The notes beneath the pieces are model-generated. The model had not been told where the DNA came from. It worked only from the letters and a program-made list of their open reading frames with translations, and did not search any database. Shown in pieces: positions 61,237-64,000 of a stretch of 64,000 nt of DNA. The translations under genes were made by a program, and so were the position numbers. This stretch comes from Verrucomicrobiota bacterium (lineage in GTDB: Bacteria; Verrucomicrobiota; Verrucomicrobiia; Chthoniobacterales; Terrimicrobiaceae): contig JAPLTF010000020.1 in assembly GCA_026398275.1 (NCBI GenBank), positions 1 to 64,000 of the forward strand, read 5' to 3'. Every line of letters begins with the position of its first letter. Within the stretch, counting starts at the first letter, position 1.

Positions 61237-61608
61237 ATGAGCACTTGCATCTCTGTTCCAAACACGTTGCGCGGCGCAGGCCGCGAACTTCGCCGCGCGT
61301 TCGCCGCGCAACTCGAACAGCTCCTCAAGCCGGATTTCCTCCGCACATGGTGCGCCGTGGCCTACGCCTTTCCCGGCCTGCATCCCGACGGATACGAGGA
61401 CGAGGGCAGCGGGTGGCCGCGCGCGCTGAAGCGCTTCGCGGCCGAGGCATGGCGGCGAGCTGAAGCGGGTGAACTTTCTGACGAGGAGCTTTACCCGTGC
61501 GCCGCGCAGTGGGCCGGGCTTTACGACCGGATGCTCGAGCGTGAGGAGGACGAAACCGAACGCCGATTCCAGATTGCATCCGACCACGGCGCACCCGCCG
61601 ATGGCTGA
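61237..61608 (+). CDS. Unknown protein linked to vsr, copy 1
   Basis: A 123-residue protein without a recognised family. The most striking part is FPGLHPDGYEDEGSGWPRAL, followed by ELSDEELYPCAAQWAGLYDR and an acidic EREEDETERRF helix. It overlaps the vsr start by 8 bp. A second copy of the same part is at 63283-63558, again directly before a vsr frame, so the pair is kept together. Confidence 0.65.
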   Translation: MSTCISVPNTLRGAGRELRRAFAAQLEQLLKPDFLRTWCAVAYAFPGLHPDGYEDEGSGWPRALKRFAAEAWRRAEAGELSDEELYPCAAQWAGLYDRMLEREEDETERRFQIASDHGAPADG

Positions 61609-62068
61609 CGTCTTCACAAAATCGAAGCGGTCTGAGGTGATGTCGCGGATCCGCTGGCGCGGCAACAAGGCAACGGAGCTGGAGATGGCGAAGCTTTTCC
61701 GCGCGAACGGGATCACCGGCTGGAGGAGGGGGAGGAAGGTGAAGATTTCTGAAACTGGAAACGTGAAGCCTGAAGGTGGGAAGACCAGAATCATCCGGCC
61801 GGATTTTATTTTTTCGAAAAGCAAGGTTGCCGTGTTTGTCGACGGGGACTTTTGGCACGGGCATCCGACGCGGGCGAAGATCCCAAAGACCCGGCGGGCG
61901 TGGTGGCTGGCGAAGATCGAAGGGAACAAGTCGCGGGACCGGATGCAGAATCGTTTACTGCGAAAGAACGGCTGGCGGGTCGTCCGCATCTGGGGGCACG
62001 AGCTGGAGCGGAAGCATGTGCCCAAGGCGCTGCGGAAGCTGCGGGCGGCTGGTTTGGGAGATTTTTGA
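61601..62068 (+). CDS. vsr: Very short patch repair endonuclease
   Basis: A 155-residue Vsr family endonuclease that nicks T:G mismatches arising from deaminated 5-methylcytosine. Marks are KRSEVMSRIRWRGNKATELE, RPDFIFSKSKVAVFVDGDFW followed by HGHP, and the Trp-rich WWLAKIEGNKSRDR and RLLRKNGWRVVRIWGHELER. The Asp and His of the active site are present. It fits with the 5mC methylase upstream. Confidence 0.93.
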   Translation: MADVFTKSKRSEVMSRIRWRGNKATELEMAKLFRANGITGWRRGRKVKISETGNVKPEGGKTRIIRPDFIFSKSKVAVFVDGDFWHGHPTRAKIPKTRRAWWLAKIEGNKSRDRMQNRLLRKNGWRVVRIWGHELERKHVPKALRKLRAAGLGDF

Positions 62069-62164
62069 ACCACGAGGTTCCCGCCAAGCTGAGCCGGATA
62101 CAGGAACTCTTGCGCCGCGGCCGGTTCGTGGGCTACATTCGCGAAGTAACGGGAGGACCAAACG

Positions 62165-62404
62165 ATGCAAGTTGTGCTGACCAAAGAACTGGAGGATTTT
62201 GTGAAGGCGAAAGTCGCTGAGGGGCGATACCTCGACGAGAGCGAGGTGGTGCGGGAAGCGATCCGCCACCTCGAAGACCGGGAGCGCTACGAGTCGCCGG
62301 AGCTGGAGGCCTTGCTGCTGGAGGGGCTGGACAGTGGCTCGCGGCCTTGGACGCAGGAAGTCATGGCCGAGATCCGGCAACTGGCCACCCTGCAAGAGGC
62401 GTGA
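62165..62404 (+). CDS. ParD-like antitoxin
   Basis: A 79-residue protein with a ribbon-helix-helix start (QVVLTKELEDFVKAKVAEGR, YLDESEVVREAIRHLEDRE) and an acidic C-terminal tail, typical of ParD/CopG antitoxins. Its stop overlaps the start of the ParE gene by 4 bp. Confidence 0.88.
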   Translation: MQVVLTKELEDFVKAKVAEGRYLDESEVVREAIRHLEDRERYESPELEALLLEGLDSGSRPWTQEVMAEIRQLATLQEA

Positions 62405-62721
62405 AGATCGCCTACACCCTGCTCGCCAGAAACGATTTGGCGAAGATTTATCGATGGTATCAATCCCATGGCGGCGTGGAACTTGCCGAGAGATTTCTGC
62501 AGGCGGCGGACAAGGCGTTTCAGGAAATCGCCAGAAACCCGGAAATCGGCCGGAGGAGGAACCTTCAATCGCGGCGTCTGGGAGAAGTGAGGTCTTTGGC
62601 CGTATCCAAGCCGTTCTCTGTTTATCTGACGTTTTATCGGCGTGAGCCGGACGAGATCCTGATCTTGAGAGTCCTCCAAGGCATGAGGGACCTGCCTCCC
62701 CTTCTCGAAGGCGGGGCGTGA
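62401..62721 (+). CDS. ParE-like toxin
   Basis: A 106-residue RelE/ParE-type protein from GTG 62401: KIAYTLLARNDLAKIYRWYQ, FLQAADKAFQEIARNPEIGR, LGEVRSLAVSKPFSVYLTFY and EILILRVLQGMRDL are in the usual order. ParE toxins block DNA gyrase. It follows the antitoxin and ends where a vsr fragment begins. Confidence 0.87.
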   Translation: MKIAYTLLARNDLAKIYRWYQSHGGVELAERFLQAADKAFQEIARNPEIGRRRNLQSRRLGEVRSLAVSKPFSVYLTFYRREPDEILILRVLQGMRDLPPLLEGGA

Positions 62722-62822
62722 AAGTCGTGCGCATCTGGCAGCATCAGTTGGAGCGGAAGCATATGAAGCGCGCACTGCGCAAGCTGCAGGGGGCGGGGCT
62801 GGCAGGCGATTTGAAATTTTGA
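62718..62822 (+). pseudogene. vsr C-terminal fragment
   Basis: Thirty-four codons from GTG 62718 read VKVVRIWQHQLERKHMKRAL and KLQGAGLAGDLKF before TGA. This is the same as the end of vsr copy 1 (VVRIWGHELERKHVPKALRK). It is joined directly to the parE stop, so an earlier vsr copy was broken here. Confidence 0.75.
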
Positions 62823-62914
62823 ATGGAGACCGTATTGATCTGCAGGCGTCTTCCCGAGCGGCAATGGAGGAATTGGCGTTGCCCGTGCCGGCAGGATGGG
62901 ATAAGCTTTTCCGC

Positions 62915-63211
62915 ATGACGACGTTGACAGCCGAGGCCGAGATTGATGCGGACGGGAGAGTAACAATCGCCGAGCCCCTGCCCGGATGGGTAAGGGCCGG
63001 ACATGCGCGGGTGTTGCTGGTGGTTGACGACGATGCGCAAGGCTGCGCAGGGCAACGGCGCCCCAAGCCGGAGGCAACGCCGGAGATGATCGCGCGGAGG
63101 AAGAAGGCTCTGGCATCCGTGAGGCGATTGAACCCTTACCGGGACATTGCCGATCCTTCGGCCTGGCAGAGAGAAATCCGCCGGGACCGACCGCTTCCTT
63201 TTCGCGATTGA
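62915..63211 (+). CDS. VapB-like antitoxin
   Basis: A 98-residue protein: TTLTAEAEIDADGRVTIAEP is an AbrB/VapB-type swapped-hairpin start, and the C-terminal RDIADPSAWQREIRRDRPLP is the motif that contacts PIN toxins. The start at 62915 is chosen by similarity. A vapC start follows 7 bp later but is broken. Confidence 0.75.
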   Translation: MTTLTAEAEIDADGRVTIAEPLPGWVRAGHARVLLVVDDDAQGCAGQRRPKPEATPEMIARRKKALASVRRLNPYRDIADPSAWQREIRRDRPLPFRD

Positions 63212-63217
63212 TCCGCC

Positions 63218-63280
63218 ATGCTGCTGGATACGAACATCGTCATCCATGCGTGCCAGCCCGGCAGCGAGTGGTGGAGGGGA
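63218..63280 (+). pseudogene. vapC (PIN) N-terminal fragment
   Basis: ATG 63218 reads MLLDTNIVIHACQPGSEWW, the start of a PIN-domain VapC toxin with the first catalytic Asp. After about 19 codons the sequence is that of the unknown vsr-linked gene, so the toxin is lost. Confidence 0.75.
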
Positions 63281-63282
63281 GG

Positions 63283-63558
63283 ACATTCCTCCGCGCATGG
63301 AGCACCGTGGCCTACCTGTTTCCCGGCCTACATCCCGACGGCTTCGAAGACGAGGGGAGCGGGTGGCCGCGCGCGCTGAGACGCATTGCCGCCGAGGCAT
63401 GGCGGCGGGCCGGGGCGGGGGAACTTTCCGACGAGGAGCTTTACCCCGGCGACGCGCAATGGGCCGGGCTTTACGACCGGATGATCGAACGGGAGGAGGA
63501 CGAAATCGAGCGCCGATTCCAGATCGCCTCCGACCATGGCGCGTCAGCCGATGCCTGA
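63283..63558 (+). pseudogene. Unknown vsr-linked protein, copy 2 (5'-truncated)
   Basis: From FLRAWSTVAYLFPGLHPDGF onward this copy matches 61300-61608 closely. Its first ~25 codons are missing and replaced by the vapC fragment; the open frame continues upstream to a TTG at 63208. It overlaps the next vsr frame by 8 bp, like copy 1. Confidence 0.7.
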
Positions 63559-64000
63559 CATCTTCACAAAAGCAGAGCGCAGCGCGGTCATGTCCTGCAT
63601 CCGCTCGCGAGGCAACAAGGCGACGGAGTTGGAACTGGCGAAGATTTTTCGGGCGAACGGCATCATCGGCTGGCGGAGGGGGAGGAAGCTGAGCCTTCTC
63701 GAAAGCAGAGTTCGGAGATCGGACACCGGAGAGAGCAGAATCATTCGTCCAGATTTTGTGTTTCCCAACTGGAAGATTGCCGTGTTTGTCGACGGCGAGT
63801 TGCTTCCCAAGCTCTGCAAAAATGTTTCCCATCATTAGAGGGCGCTATCGCGCGGGCAGTCTGGCACGGGCATCCGAGGCGGGCGAAGATCCCAAAGACG
63901 CGGCGGGCGTGGTGGCTGGCGAAGATCGAAGGTAACAAGGCACGGGACCGGAGACAGAACCGGCTTTTGCGGAAGAACGGCTGGACGGTCGTCCGGATCT
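63551..64000 (+). pseudogene. vsr copy 2, interrupted by about 59 bp
   Basis: The frame opens like copy 1 (KAERSAVMSCIRSRGNKATE) and reaches IAVFVDGE, then reads an insert of about 59 bp (63801-63859) with a stop at 63836. After it, WHGHPRRAKIPKTRRAWWLA resumes in another reading, and the window ends at the Vsr GWTVVRI motif. The gene is therefore non-functional unless the insert is removed. Confidence 0.8.

Overview
The window looks like a chromosomal segment of a GC-rich Verrucomicrobiota bacterium (inferred). Supporting signs are an LL-diaminopimelate aminotransferase lysine route, a long GreA-type protein like the extended GreA of Chlamydiae, prepilin-type proteins that end in a 'YADGH'-like motif, a PEP-CTERM exported protein, URO-D-family methyltransferase-like genes beside AraC regulators, a LacI-type regulator, and many short palindromic intergenic repeats. 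Housekeeping genes are in short operons on both strands. No rRNA, tRNA or CRISPR array was recognised.

Region 1 (about 0.1-10.7 kb) is a co-oriented minus-strand defence-like island. In transcription order it holds a SNF2-type helicase with a C-terminal DUF3883-like domain, a toxin, an HTH antitoxin and a SecB-like chaperone (a TAC module), a decayed DUF262 start, a SIR2-like protein, a DUF1156 DNA methyltransferase, a DUF3800 protein and a possible RelE/BECR-fold protein. The embedding of a chaperone-controlled toxin between a helicase and a SIR2-methylase pair is the most unusual arrangement in the window.

Region 2 (10.8-25.3 kb) is core metabolism: phosphate transporter, lipoprotein, pgi, tsaE-tsaB, a Nudix protein, a LacI regulator, lipA-rlmH, an STN-like protein with a prepilin, a histidine kinase, an aldehyde dehydrogenase, superoxide dismutase and dapL. 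Region 3 (25.4-37 kb) mixes catabolic and regulatory genes (GH38 remnant, URO-D proteins, desaturase, two AraC regulators, yjbQ, nitroreductase, exoD, long greA) with decayed antitoxins and a MITE-like element.

Region 4 (37-45 kb) contains two perfect parS-like palindromes at 37.5 kb, a near-match at 40.96 kb, and a 280-bp gap at 40.84-41.12 kb with several DnaA-box-like 9-mers. It also holds SDR, folE2, ispE, pyrF, a possible kinase-fold protein, floA and a 46-residue Lys/Ala-rich histone-H1-like gene. It is a candidate centromere/origin zone. Region 5 (44.8-56.6 kb) has coaC-gmk-yicC, a prepilin-ABC transporter operon, a deleted aldo/keto reductase, a PEP-CTERM protein, gapA-pgk and prfC.

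Region 6 (56.6-64 kb) is a second accessory island: a KilA-N gene cut by a repeat, two or more toxin-antitoxin pairs, a controller-methylase-endonuclease restriction system, and repeated, partly broken copies of a small unknown gene plus vsr. At least five short repeat families are dispersed through the window, and several sit at the break points of damaged genes.
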